Shown here in pieces: positions 17,767 to 25,377 of a stretch of DNA of 64,000 bases. Source of the stretch: Desulfomonile tiedjei DSM 6799 (GTDB lineage: Bacteria; Desulfobacterota; Desulfomonilia; Desulfomonilales; Desulfomonilaceae); assembly GCF_000266945.1 (NCBI RefSeq), contig NC_018025.1:1302001-1366000 (forward strand). The letters are read 5' to 3'. The notes under the pieces are model-generated. The model was given only the letters and a program-made list of their open reading frames with translations, was not told the origin of the DNA and made no database searches. The position numbers and the translations under genes were made by a program. Numbering within the stretch: position 1 is the first letter of the stretch; the number at the start of each line of letters is the position of its first letter.

Positions 17767-18234
17767 TTATTCCTTGGTCAGGCGCTCGTCCATGATGCTC
17801 CCAATAGCTTCCAACAGCACCGATAGAGTCGCGATTTGCTGAAGCGAGAATACGCTCAAGCGGTTCGTTATATAAGTCATGTCCGCGCCGTGAAAATGCT
17901 CATGGGCATCAAAGGCCCGCCACCCTAACTGCGTGAGGGAAAGCTCCAACTCCTTATTGCTGTGCGGAGCCTGCCTCTTCTGCAGGAAGCCCTTTCCCGC
18001 AAGCTTCGTCGCTAGTTGAGAAGCCGCGCTCTTCGTGACGCCAAAGTGAATCGCCACGTCAGTGACACTCATTTTCTTGTGCTCGCCAACGGCCTGGATC
18101 ATATGGGCTTCCTGGGTGGTGATTTCTACACCTTCCTCAACGCGGATCGGCAGCTTCTCGATACGCGCGTATTTTTTCGCGACCCGCAAAAGCTCTCGTA
18201 TCGCTGCCTTGATAAGGTCATCTTTGGTTTCCAT
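17767..18234 (-). CDS. MarR-family transcriptional regulator
   Basis: 155 residues with a winged helix-turn-helix of the MarR type: the recognition region is VTDVAIHFGVTKSAASQLATKL, followed by the wing (KGFLQKRQAPHSNKELELSLT). As first gene of the marR-adaptor-RND cluster it most likely represses its own operon in the absence of a small-molecule ligand, the usual arrangement for such pumps. The ATG at 18234 gives the normal family length; in-frame codons further up (18261, 18348) run through the promoter and a palindromic repeat. The predicted transcription start lies at or very near 18234, so the mRNA may be leaderless or nearly so. Confidence 0.88.
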   Translation of the reverse strand: METKDDLIKAAIRELLRVAKKYARIEKLPIRVEEGVEITTQEAHMIQAVGEHKKMSVTDVAIHFGVTKSAASQLATKLAGKGFLQKRQAPHSNKELELSLTQLGWRAFDAHEHFHGADMTYITNRLSVFSLQQIATLSVLLEAIGSIMDERLTKE

Positions 18235-18239
18235 ACCGA

Positions 18240-18269
18240 AATGGTACAGGCCATTAACCATTAAGTCAA
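18240..18269 (-). promoter_or_regulatory. Promoter and possible MarR operator of the RND operon
   Basis: Read on the minus strand: -35 TTGACT (18269-18264), 17-nt spacer, -10 TACCAT (18246-18241). The inverted repeat AATGG-TACAGG-CCATT (18240-18255) overlaps the -10 and is a natural candidate for repressor binding. Directly repeated TTAATGG units lie in the spacer. Confidence 0.5.
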
Positions 18270-18302
18270 GGGGAAAATTATCTGTCAAAAGCTCAGTCCG
18301 AT

Positions 18303-18388
18303 TCAAATCCTCCCAGCCCCCTTTACGAAAGGGGGTAAGAGGCAACATCTTAATTCCCTCCTAATTTAAAAGAGGCAGGGGGATTTTT
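18303..18388. repeat. Palindromic C/G-rich repeat D, copy 1
   Basis: CCCCCTTT (18317-18324) and AAAGGGGG (18328-18335) form a perfect 8-bp hairpin, and the flanks (AAATCCTCCC... and ...GCAGGGGGATTTTT) are also complementary. A related sequence lies at 53407-53446. This design is widespread in bacterial intergenic DNA. The rest of the gap to 18565 shows nothing recognisable. Confidence 0.65.
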
Positions 18389-18565
18389 CGACCAAACATC
18401 TGAACCAAGTTTCGGTCGTTTATCTTAGCAATGACTATGGATGGCTCGTTTTCAGATAGAGATGTGAATGAAGCATTTTCCTCTTATCAACAATATCAAT
18501 GAGATAAGATTTGTACGATTCAGCGGATTGTGTGGCGATCGGAGGACTCTTTCGAGGAGGTCTCT

Positions 18566-18646
18566 ATGGGTGGCAAAGATGATGCTCTTGAGATGTCGTT
18601 GCTTTTGCCCAAGAGCCGATATAAGAAGGATGTAGGCTTTTCTTGA
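18566..18646 (+). CDS. Small ORF (26 aa) ahead of mobB
   Basis: An ATG five nucleotides after a near-perfect GAGGAGG opens a 26-codon frame ending in TGA 27 nt before mobB. The peptide starts MGGKDDALE, continues with a short LLL patch and ends in a basic/aromatic stretch (KSRYKKDV). It is too short to place in a family. The strong ribosome-binding site and position suggest either a real micropeptide or a leader that affects mobB translation. It could also be the remnant of a longer gene. Confidence 0.4.
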   Translation: MGGKDDALEMSLLLPKSRYKKDVGFS

Positions 18647-18673
18647 AACAAGACGCATGTCGGAGTAGGCTAT

Positions 18674-19171
18674 ATGATCCCAATTGTATCCATTGTCGGC
18701 AAATCGGATTCCGGAAAGACTACACTGCTGGAGAAAGTTGTCAGGGAACTGCGATCTCGGGGTTATCGCATCGCGACCATAAAGCATGACGCGCACAGCT
18801 TTGAAATCGATCACGAGGGCAAAGATTCATGGAGGCACAAGCAAGCCGGCGCGAATCTGACAATCATATCATCTCCCACGAAAATGGCTCTTGTAGCGGA
18901 TACCGATCACGATCATTCTCTCTCTGAATTGCGGGAAAAACTTATAAAGGATATGGACCTGATCATCAGCGAAGGATACAAACGAGAAGTCCATCCAAAG
19001 ATCGAAGTATTCAGGAGTGAAATGAAACGCGACCTGCTTTGCGAGAAAGATGACAATCTCGTGGCAATCGCAGGGGATCCGTCCAATCCTCCGGAAGGAA
19101 TCCCTGTGTTCGATCTGAACGATCCCGGACCTCTGTGTGATTTTATTGTGAAACGGTTTATCCGAACCTGA
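18674..19171 (+). CDS. mobB: Molybdopterin-guanine dinucleotide biosynthesis adaptor MobB
   Basis: 165-residue P-loop GTPase-like protein that assists formation of the dinucleotide form of the molybdenum cofactor. Walker A is GKSDSGKTT near residues 9-17, and the IKHDAHSFEIDHEGKDSWRHKQAGA block is characteristic of MobB. GGAG lies 8 nt before the ATG. It stands close to a molybdenum hydroxylase operon (21140-24892), which needs a dinucleotide cofactor, so the context agrees. MobA is not in the window. Confidence 0.93.
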   Translation: MIPIVSIVGKSDSGKTTLLEKVVRELRSRGYRIATIKHDAHSFEIDHEGKDSWRHKQAGANLTIISSPTKMALVADTDHDHSLSELREKLIKDMDLIISEGYKREVHPKIEVFRSEMKRDLLCEKDDNLVAIAGDPSNPPEGIPVFDLNDPGPLCDFIVKRFIRT

Positions 19172-19177
19172 ACTTGA

Positions 19178-19984
19178 TTATTGCGGTTCCGAATGATTGC
19201 TGATCACTTTCGAGAGCGTTTCGCCTGTCAAACGGCTAAGTCGTTCGGCTCGTGCGATACTTTCGCTACTCAATTCAGTATCCAGACTGACGATCCAGAA
19301 TCCGGCAACCATTCTCCTCCTGGCCTTTTTGCCGTAAAAAATCGGAACAGCCACTGCCCAAACATTGGGAAGATACTCTTCCACATCGTGAGCTATTCCG
19401 TTCGATCTCACTTTTTCAAGTTCGGCAAGGTACACGTCAGGCTCGACTATCGAATGTTTCGTAAATCGAGGCAACGGCCTGGAACGTACAATTCTGCTCA
19501 CCTCGTCAACATCGTGATGTGCCAGGAAGACCTTACCTGCTGCTCCGGCAAACATGGATATCCTCGTTCCCGGTCGCGCTCTTATCTTCAACTCTTTTGA
19601 AGACTCGATCTGATCCAGGATAAGCAATTGCTGCCCCGCCCAGATGCCGAGAAAAATATCTTCATCCAACTCCTGTCCCAGCTTTTCGAGGTGCGGCCGT
19701 GCAAGCTCCACGAGAGGCATTCTCACGACGGCATTCGATGCCAGATCTTTTACCGCGTGTCCGCAGGTATACTTTCTTGAAATGGGATCCCGTAGCACCC
19801 ACCCGGACTCTTCCAGCGCAGCCAGAATACCGTGAGTCGTGGATTTCGCGAGAGAGAGCTTGGATGCTATTTCGCTGATTCCGGGATTTGCGGAAGCGCT
19901 TATGATCATTTTGAGCACCCGCATTGCCTTGGAAACGATGGGAGCCGAATACACTATATGTGACGAATCCTGTTTTGCAGCCAT
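19178..19984 (-). CDS. IclR-family transcriptional regulator
   Basis: 268 residues: an N-terminal winged helix-turn-helix (about 20-75; NPGISEIASKLSLAKSTTHGILAAL) and a C-terminal IclR effector domain (ARPHLEKLGQELDEDIFLGIWAGQQLLILDQIES, then RARPGTRISMFAGAAGKVFLA). IclR proteins commonly control catabolism of aromatic acids and other small carbon sources. It is divergent from the cysteine-rich gene and the molybdenum hydroxylase subunits, so those are its likely targets. GGTGA precedes the ATG at 19984. The effector cannot be read from sequence. Confidence 0.93.
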   Translation of the reverse strand: MAAKQDSSHIVYSAPIVSKAMRVLKMIISASANPGISEIASKLSLAKSTTHGILAALEESGWVLRDPISRKYTCGHAVKDLASNAVVRMPLVELARPHLEKLGQELDEDIFLGIWAGQQLLILDQIESSKELKIRARPGTRISMFAGAAGKVFLAHHDVDEVSRIVRSRPLPRFTKHSIVEPDVYLAELEKVRSNGIAHDVEEYLPNVWAVAVPIFYGKKARRRMVAGFWIVSLDTELSSESIARAERLSRLTGETLSKVISNHSEPQ

Positions 19985-20248
19985 GAAGTCACCCGATCTT
20001 TATCGATTCTTTATCGTTCTTTATCCGAGAACATCATTTCGATCAATTGACAACGACCCGGAAGAGACCCGAATCGATGGTGTGTGAATTTGCAGCAATC
20101 AAAGTGCCGTAGAAAATCTTTGCTCGACTGTCGCTTACCGAATCCGGGGACGACAATGTTCCCTCTGGTTCATGGTAGTGAACGAGAGTATTTGTAACTT
20201 GTCCTCGCGCAGTTGTCAAATGTTTTCATCAGCTCTCTTCTTTATCAC

Positions 20249-20278
20249 TTGACAAGATGGCTGCTCGAAAGCTATGCT
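20249..20278 (+). promoter_or_regulatory. Sigma-70-type promoter ahead of the Cys-rich gene
   Basis: Perfect -35 TTGACA (20249-20254), 18-nt spacer, -10 TATGCT (20273-20278). The -10 overlaps the first ATG of the following frame (20274), so if this promoter is used the protein must start further down, most likely at ATG 20322. Confidence 0.5.
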
Positions 20279-21053
20279 AAAAATGAAAGTTCCTGATACA
20301 GAAATTTTATCCGGGCTGCACATGCTCCAGATCAAACTCACTGATATTCATCGGGCCACTCTTCCCGTCAGATGCGGGAATGAAGGTTGGATTGGAATTT
20401 CCCCAGCCGGAGATCGATATCACGTCGTTGTTCCTGTTGACGTACAAATTGCCCGAGGAGTATTAGCCTGCAATCTTCCTACAGACGGAACGCCCTTCGG
20501 AGGTTATTCCGGCTGGCTTTATTTCAGATGCCCGCCATTTGAGAGTGAATCCGAGAATGAGGACGTCGAACGTCAAGAATGTGTTGCAAGGACGGCCGAA
20601 GAACTCATCTGTTTTCTCGAATCGTATGATATTCACGCCGCCTTGATTCCCCATACTGATCCAAATTCCCCTGCGAAACCGAATACCGACACTGAGGCTT
20701 GTTCCCACAGTTCGGATGAAGCAGATTCCCCGGCTATCTGCTGTGACGGTTGCGGCAAAGAATGGAATCGGCTTGCACCTTTCTTGAGAGATCCGGATTT
20801 GACGTTGATTCGGTACAAGGCATTTTGTGAAGACTTTCAAAAAGGGACCTACGTCTTCTCCCATTCGTGCGGCTCGAACCTCCATGTTCCGGTTTCACGC
20901 TTCATTCGACCTCGATCCGGGGGAAAGTCACTGATAGCTTCTCATGCATGCCCCGGATTGTGCTATTACGAGACATCCCTTCTGACCTGTTCCGCAGTAT
21001 GCGATGGTTCCCCATATAGGAGAATTGCACGAAAAATAAGTTCAAAACCTTAG
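20274..21053 (+). CDS. Cysteine-rich protein of unknown function
   Basis: Up to 259 residues with no signal peptide or TM segment. The N-terminal half is a mixed alpha/beta region. The C-terminal half is rich in cysteines in metal-site-like spacings: CCDGCGKEW near 158-165, an FCEDFQKG block, SHSCGSNLHVP, HACPGLCYYE and LTCSAVCDG. This suggests zinc or iron-sulfur binding. I do not recognise the family. It lies between the IclR regulator and the molybdenum hydroxylase genes, 86 nt ahead of the FAD subunit on the same strand, so it may be part of that transcript. The start is unclear: the annotated ATG overlaps a promoter -10, and ATG 20322 (243 aa) is a good alternative. Confidence 0.65.
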   Translation: MLKMKVPDTEILSGLHMLQIKLTDIHRATLPVRCGNEGWIGISPAGDRYHVVVPVDVQIARGVLACNLPTDGTPFGGYSGWLYFRCPPFESESENEDVERQECVARTAEELICFLESYDIHAALIPHTDPNSPAKPNTDTEACSHSSDEADSPAICCDGCGKEWNRLAPFLRDPDLTLIRYKAFCEDFQKGTYVFSHSCGSNLHVPVSRFIRPRSGGKSLIASHACPGLCYYETSLLTCSAVCDGSPYRRIARKISSKP

Positions 21054-21139
21054 AAGGTCATTGGCTGTACCGTGACCTTATTCTTAACTGCTTTTCGATG
21101 TTTGTTGAAAACATTTCTTAGTCTCAGGAGGAAAAAAGT

Positions 21140-22027
21140 ATGCTCCTGCCGAAATTCGAGTACCACGAGCCCACTACGCTTGAAGAAGCTCTGCAATTAC
21201 TGTCCGAACTCGGAGGGAATGCAAAGATTCTCGCTGGTGGAACCGATCTTCTCGTGAAGATGAAATTGAAGATAGATCGACCCAAGCACGTAATCTCTAT
21301 CGCCCGCGTTCCGGGTCTTGATTCAATCGTGCCCAGGGACGGTCATGCGATAACCATAGGTGCCGGCGTGAGTGCTGCAAGTCTCGCCCGTCACGAGAAG
21401 CTACGAGACCGATTCACTCCTCTTGCATTGGCTGCCGGTCGTCTTGGTGCTCCCATGATACGCAACCGGGCGACTATCGGGGGAAATCTTGTCAACGGCC
21501 GACCTGCTGCAGATCTTTCCCCGGCATGCATGGTACTCAATGCGAAATTCAGGCTTAAGTCCGCATCTGCAGAAAGAGAAATCTCGGCAAACGAATTCTT
21601 TCGCGGACCGGGAGACACCGCAATCGAACCGCATGAACTAATGGTGAGCATTCACGCTGAAACACCTCCACCCTGGAGTGGGGGCGCGTACATAAAACTC
21701 GGGGCTCGCAAGACGCTGGAGATTTCCATGGTGAACGTTGCGGTGCTCCTGACTTTGAAGGCTCCCGACGGTCCTATTGCGGAAGCAAGAATCGCCCTCG
21801 GTTCCGTTGCCCCTACTCCGGTAAGGGCATACGCTGCGGAAGAGTTTCTTGTGGGAAAAGAGCCAAGTGACGAGCTGTTCCAGCAAGCCGGTGAAATCGG
21901 AGTAGGGCTTTGCAGCCCGATAACGGATCACCGGGGGACAATGGAGTACCGGTGCATGATGATCGAAGTGCTTACGAAGCGTGCACTGAAACAGGCACTC
22001 GAGCGTGCCAAAGTATGGCAGCCGTGA
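21140..22027 (+). CDS. Molybdenum hydroxylase, FAD-binding subunit
   Basis: 295 residues of the xanthine dehydrogenase/CO dehydrogenase medium-subunit family, passing electrons between FAD and the iron-sulfur subunit. FAD contacts are visible in AKILAGGTDLLVKMK and in RNRATIGGNLVNGRPAADLSP; the C-terminal CO_deh_flav_C domain starts near 175. AGGAGG stands 9 nt before the ATG. Canonical 4-hydroxybenzoyl-CoA reductase beta subunits are longer and carry an inserted 4Fe-4S segment; I see no such cysteine-rich insert here, so this protein is of the simpler XdhB/CoxM type even though the large subunit resembles HcrA. First of three contiguous subunit genes. Confidence 0.92.
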   Translation: MLLPKFEYHEPTTLEEALQLLSELGGNAKILAGGTDLLVKMKLKIDRPKHVISIARVPGLDSIVPRDGHAITIGAGVSAASLARHEKLRDRFTPLALAAGRLGAPMIRNRATIGGNLVNGRPAADLSPACMVLNAKFRLKSASAEREISANEFFRGPGDTAIEPHELMVSIHAETPPPWSGGAYIKLGARKTLEISMVNVAVLLTLKAPDGPIAEARIALGSVAPTPVRAYAAEEFLVGKEPSDELFQQAGEIGVGLCSPITDHRGTMEYRCMMIEVLTKRALKQALERAKVWQP

Positions 22028-22062
22028 CCGTTGCCGCAGAATTCCAGGGGAGACGAATACCT

Positions 22063-22545
22063 ATGAAGACCATCATACAGCTCACAGTAAACGGGCAACC
22101 GACAGAAGCCGCTGTGGATTCAAATACAACGCTCCTGCAGTTCTTGAGAGAGGACCTGGGACTCACCGGCACGAAACACGGATGCGGTCTCGGTGATTGC
22201 GGCGCTTGCACGGTCATTTTGGATGGAAAGCCTGTAAATGCGTGCCTTGTTCTCGCAGTTCAGGCACGAGGCAGAGAAGTCATCACCATCGAAGGACTCG
22301 AAGAAGACGGCCGACTGCATCCCATTCAACAGGCTTTCGTGGACAAGGGCGCAATTCAATGCGGTTTCTGCAGTCCCGGCATGATACTCTCTGCAAAGGC
22401 CTTGCTGGACGAAAATCCCAAACCTACGGAAATGGATATACGAACCGCGATCTCGGGTAATCTCTGCCGATGCACTGGTTATCAAAAAATCGTGGAAGCT
22501 ATCGAGGAAGCGTCCCGCACGCTCCAGGGCACGGAGGTATCCTGA
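22063..22545 (+). CDS. Molybdenum hydroxylase, 2x[2Fe-2S] subunit
   Basis: 160 residues with both iron-sulfur sites of the family: the plant-type cluster cysteines at 41, 46, 49 and 61 (CGLGDCGAC...C) and the helical-domain cluster at 100, 103, 135 and 137 (CGFC...CRC). Soluble, cytosolic, no signal. The ATG at 22063 is preceded by GGGGAG; the longer open frame from 21910 lies inside the FAD subunit and is not used. It relays electrons from the Mo site to FAD. The large subunit gene starts one nucleotide after its stop. Confidence 0.95.
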   Translation: MKTIIQLTVNGQPTEAAVDSNTTLLQFLREDLGLTGTKHGCGLGDCGACTVILDGKPVNACLVLAVQARGREVITIEGLEEDGRLHPIQQAFVDKGAIQCGFCSPGMILSAKALLDENPKPTEMDIRTAISGNLCRCTGYQKIVEAIEEASRTLQGTEVS

Positions 22546-22546
22546 C

Positions 22547-24892
22547 ATGAGTGACTACCAGGTTCTCAACTCGAGGGCGCCTCGTTTGGACGGTCCGGTC
22601 AAGGCAACAGGTCGGGCAAAGTACGCTGACGATATCAGTATGCCGGGCATGCTCTATGCCGGAATACTGCAAAGTCCGCTGGCACATGCCAAGATACTCC
22701 ACATCGATACTTCAAAGGCCAAGAAACTGCCTGGAGTAAAAGCGATAATAACGGCCAAGGATGTAGGGCTGATAAAATACGGGGTTTCTCCGGCTCGGTA
22801 CGACGAGACCCTGTTCGCGTTCGATAAGGTCCGGTACGTGGGAGACGAAATTGCTGCAGTCGCTGCGGTGGATCAAGCTACCGTGCAGGAAGCGTTGAGT
22901 CTCATCAAAGTCGATTACGAAGAGCTACCCGCAGTTTTCGATATGTTCGAAGCGATGAAGGAAGGGGCTCCTCAGCTTCATGCAGAGTTTCCCGGCAATT
23001 TGAATGCCGAGGTTCATCAGGAATTCGGAGATACGGAAGCAGCTTTGCAGGGATGCGATCTTGTTGTGGACCACACGTTCCTCAACAAACGGCAGGATGC
23101 GGCGTTCATAGAGCCCCAGTCCTGTATCGCTGTGTTCGATTTGGACGGCAAACTGACACTGCATACTTCTACCCAGGTTCCTCACTATGTCATGCGGACC
23201 GTGGCAATGGTCCTTCAGATCCCTGTGGGTAACGTGCGGGTTGTAAAACCGTACGTGGGCGGAGGATTCGGCCCGAAATGCGAAGCAAACCCAATGGAAA
23301 TGAGCTGCGGGTTTCTCGCTCGTCAAACAGGGCGGCCTGTGAAAATGACGTACAGCAGGGAACAGGTATTCCTTCACAGCCGCGCAAGACACCAGTTCTA
23401 CGCGGAAATGAGTCTCGGCGTGAAAAAAGACGGGACCATGGTTGCGCTCAAGAATAAAGCCGTTCTGGATGGCGGAGCGTACACCAGTTTCGGAATAGCG
23501 ACCGTGTATTATTCAGGTTCGCTCCTTGGTGGACCGTACAAGCTCCAGGCCATGAAATACGACGGAATGAGAGCCTACACGAACAAGCCGGCCTGTGGGG
23601 CCCAGCGGGGACACGGAGGAGTTGCCCATCGTGCAGCTTTCGAGCAGCTTCTGGACATGACTGCGGAGAAACTCGGAATGGATCCCGTGGAATTCCGGTT
23701 GAAGAACATGATGGTAACGGGAGACATGACGATAAATGAGCTGGATATGTCCAGCCTGGGAATGAAAGAGTGTATAGAAGCCGTGCGCGATGGTTCGGAC
23801 TGGTCCAATAAGAAAGGAAAACTGCCGAAAGGAAAAGGAATCGGCGTGGCATGCGGATTCTTCGTTTCCGGTGCAGGATATCCCATATACAGGTCCGATA
23901 CGTATCATTCCACCGTGGTGATCAAAGTCAGTGAAGATGGCGGCATAGTCAACGTGTTGACCGGTTCCGCGGAAATAGGGCAGGGCTCTGACACGACTAT
24001 GGCCATGATTGCCGCCGAAACCTTGGGAATTCCGCTGGATCATGTCCGGGTGACATCCGGCGATACGGATCTGAGCGTTGACCTGGGAGCATATTCCAGC
24101 CGCCAAACTCTTATGACCGGCCATGCCACAAAGGAAGCGGCAGAACAGGTACGCGGCCGAATCGTGGAGTACCTCGCGGAGGCTATGGGATGCGATCCTT
24201 CTTCCATAAGCTTCAAGAATGGAAACGTGCTGTTCGATGGCGGTCCGGGCAATTTTGAACAGATCCGAAGCTTTTACATCAAAGAGCATCGCGGCTGGAC
24301 AGATCCTCCGACAGGCGACTACCTGACTTTCAGAGAGGCAGCCCGGCTCGCATTTATCAAGGGTGGTACACTCGTCGGGACCGGAAAATACAAACCACCC
24401 CGACTTGGAGGGTCGTACAAAGGGGCTGCGGTAGGCACTTCCCCTGCGTACGGGTGCTCGGCACAGGTTGTAGAAGTTACAGTCGATCTCGAAACCGGAG
24501 AAGTGACTGTGGACAAGATGACTGATGCGCATGACTGCGGCTTGGCCATCAACCGGACTCTGGTGGAAGGGCAGATGCAGGGATCTCTCTCCATGGGACT
24601 TGGCGAGTGCCTCTTCGAGGAAGTCAAATTCGATTCCAGAGGCCGTATCTTGAACGCCTCCCTGGGTGAGTATCGTATCCCTACTGCTCTGGACATGCCG
24701 AATGTAAAAAGTATCATTGTCGAATCGCATGAGCCCAATGGGCCGTACGGAGCGAAAGAGGTAGGGGAAGGCGCGATCATGCCAACCATCCCGGCGATAT
24801 TGAATGCCATTTACGATGCGACAGGTGTTCGGGTCACCGAATTGCCGGTCTCCTCTGAACGGCTCTTCATGGGAATAAAAGCCAAAAAGTAA
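22547..24892 (+). CDS. Molybdenum hydroxylase, molybdopterin-binding large subunit (4-hydroxybenzoyl-CoA reductase-like)
   Basis: 781 residues: the Ald_Xan_dh_C a/b-hammerhead domain (about 20-125; RLDGPVKATGRAKYADDI) and the molybdopterin-binding domain (about 140-690; VVKPYVGGGFGPKCE, TNKPACGAQRGHGG, GSAEIGQGSDTTMA). The catalytic glutamate is E741 in GAKEVGEGA. From memory the closest comparison is HcrA of 4-hydroxybenzoyl-CoA reductase (shared YTN-P-CGA-RGHG block), but xanthine or aldehyde substrates cannot be excluded. With the two preceding subunits and nearby mobB it should form a complete cytosolic enzyme, probably under the IclR regulator. Confidence 0.92.
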   Translation: MSDYQVLNSRAPRLDGPVKATGRAKYADDISMPGMLYAGILQSPLAHAKILHIDTSKAKKLPGVKAIITAKDVGLIKYGVSPARYDETLFAFDKVRYVGDEIAAVAAVDQATVQEALSLIKVDYEELPAVFDMFEAMKEGAPQLHAEFPGNLNAEVHQEFGDTEAALQGCDLVVDHTFLNKRQDAAFIEPQSCIAVFDLDGKLTLHTSTQVPHYVMRTVAMVLQIPVGNVRVVKPYVGGGFGPKCEANPMEMSCGFLARQTGRPVKMTYSREQVFLHSRARHQFYAEMSLGVKKDGTMVALKNKAVLDGGAYTSFGIATVYYSGSLLGGPYKLQAMKYDGMRAYTNKPACGAQRGHGGVAHRAAFEQLLDMTAEKLGMDPVEFRLKNMMVTGDMTINELDMSSLGMKECIEAVRDGSDWSNKKGKLPKGKGIGVACGFFVSGAGYPIYRSDTYHSTVVIKVSEDGGIVNVLTGSAEIGQGSDTTMAMIAAETLGIPLDHVRVTSGDTDLSVDLGAYSSRQTLMTGHATKEAAEQVRGRIVEYLAEAMGCDPSSISFKNGNVLFDGGPGNFEQIRSFYIKEHRGWTDPPTGDYLTFREAARLAFIKGGTLVGTGKYKPPRLGGSYKGAAVGTSPAYGCSAQVVEVTVDLETGEVTVDKMTDAHDCGLAINRTLVEGQMQGSLSMGLGECLFEEVKFDSRGRILNASLGEYRIPTALDMPNVKSIIVESHEPNGPYGAKEVGEGAIMPTIPAILNAIYDATGVRVTELPVSSERLFMGIKAKK

Positions 24893-24916
24893 TCGGATAG
24901 TACGGAAACACAAGAC

Positions 24917-24947
24917 GGGAAACGCTTCTCATAGGAAGTGTTTCCCG
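24917..24947 (+). terminator. Hairpin after the molybdenum hydroxylase operon
   Basis: GGGAAACGCTTC and GGAAGTGTTTCCC pair over about 12 bp (one G-T pair) around a short loop, 24 nt after the large-subunit stop. No T-run follows, so termination would be inefficient and the sulfur-carrier gene could be reached by readthrough. Confidence 0.5.
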
Positions 24948-25020
24948 AATATCCTTATACTGCATTCCGCCCCAACGAGATTTCGTTATTTCGGAAAGTG
25001 TTCCACCCCAGAGGATTCTC

Positions 25021-25224
25021 TTGCAGTTCTTGTTCAACGGATTTCCGGAAAAAGTCGAAGAATCCAGCCTGACGATTCAGCAGTTGCTCGACCGCACCCA
25101 TGAGGATGACCCCGCTGTCATTGTGGAACTGAACGGACGGTACGTACACAGAAAAGATTTTGCCATGACAATGATTGCAGAAGGGGATCGCGTCGAATTC
25201 ATCCACCCCTCTTTCGGCGGCTAA
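25021..25224 (+). CDS. ThiS/MoaD-like ubiquitin-fold sulfur carrier
   Basis: 67 residues ending in the Gly-Gly that is adenylated and thiocarboxylated in this superfamily. Conserved positions fit ThiS: VIVELNGRYVHRKDF and EGDRVEFIHPSFGG. The start is TTG with AGAGGA five nucleotides upstream. No thiG, thiF, moaE or moeB is nearby. Its place 128 nt after the molybdenum hydroxylase large subunit suggests a role linked to that enzyme or its cofactor, but a general thiamin or cysteine pathway role fits equally well. Confidence 0.82.
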   Translation: MQFLFNGFPEKVEESSLTIQQLLDRTHEDDPAVIVELNGRYVHRKDFAMTMIAEGDRVEFIHPSFGG

Positions 25225-25318
25225 GGATCTGAAATCGGGGAGAACTTCTTGTAATCGTCATGATTAGTCTGCTGCCTCTCCTAAATAACAAATAAACAGA
25301 TCTTGTTTGGTTCAGCAG

Positions 25319-25347
25319 TTGCAACATACGTTTCATTCCTCTATATT
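25319..25347 (+). promoter_or_regulatory. Sigma-70-type promoter of the methyltransferase at 25378
   Basis: -35 TTGCAA (25319-25324), 17-nt spacer, -10 TATATT (25342-25347, 5 of 6 to consensus). The predicted leader is about 24 nt and contains the AGAGG ribosome-binding site. Confidence 0.55.
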
Positions 25348-25377
25348 AATTAGACTAAACTATTGCAGAGGAACGGC

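Noticed and set aside
18452-18814. Minus-strand frame of 120 codons over the mobB start
   Set aside because: It overlaps mobB and the micropeptide frame, and has neither ribosome-binding site nor motifs.
23513-24913. Long minus-strand open frame (about 466 codons) opposite the molybdenum hydroxylase large subunit
   Set aside because: It is antisense to a gene with clear family motifs and has no recognisable domain or ribosome-binding site; long antisense frames arise from codon bias.
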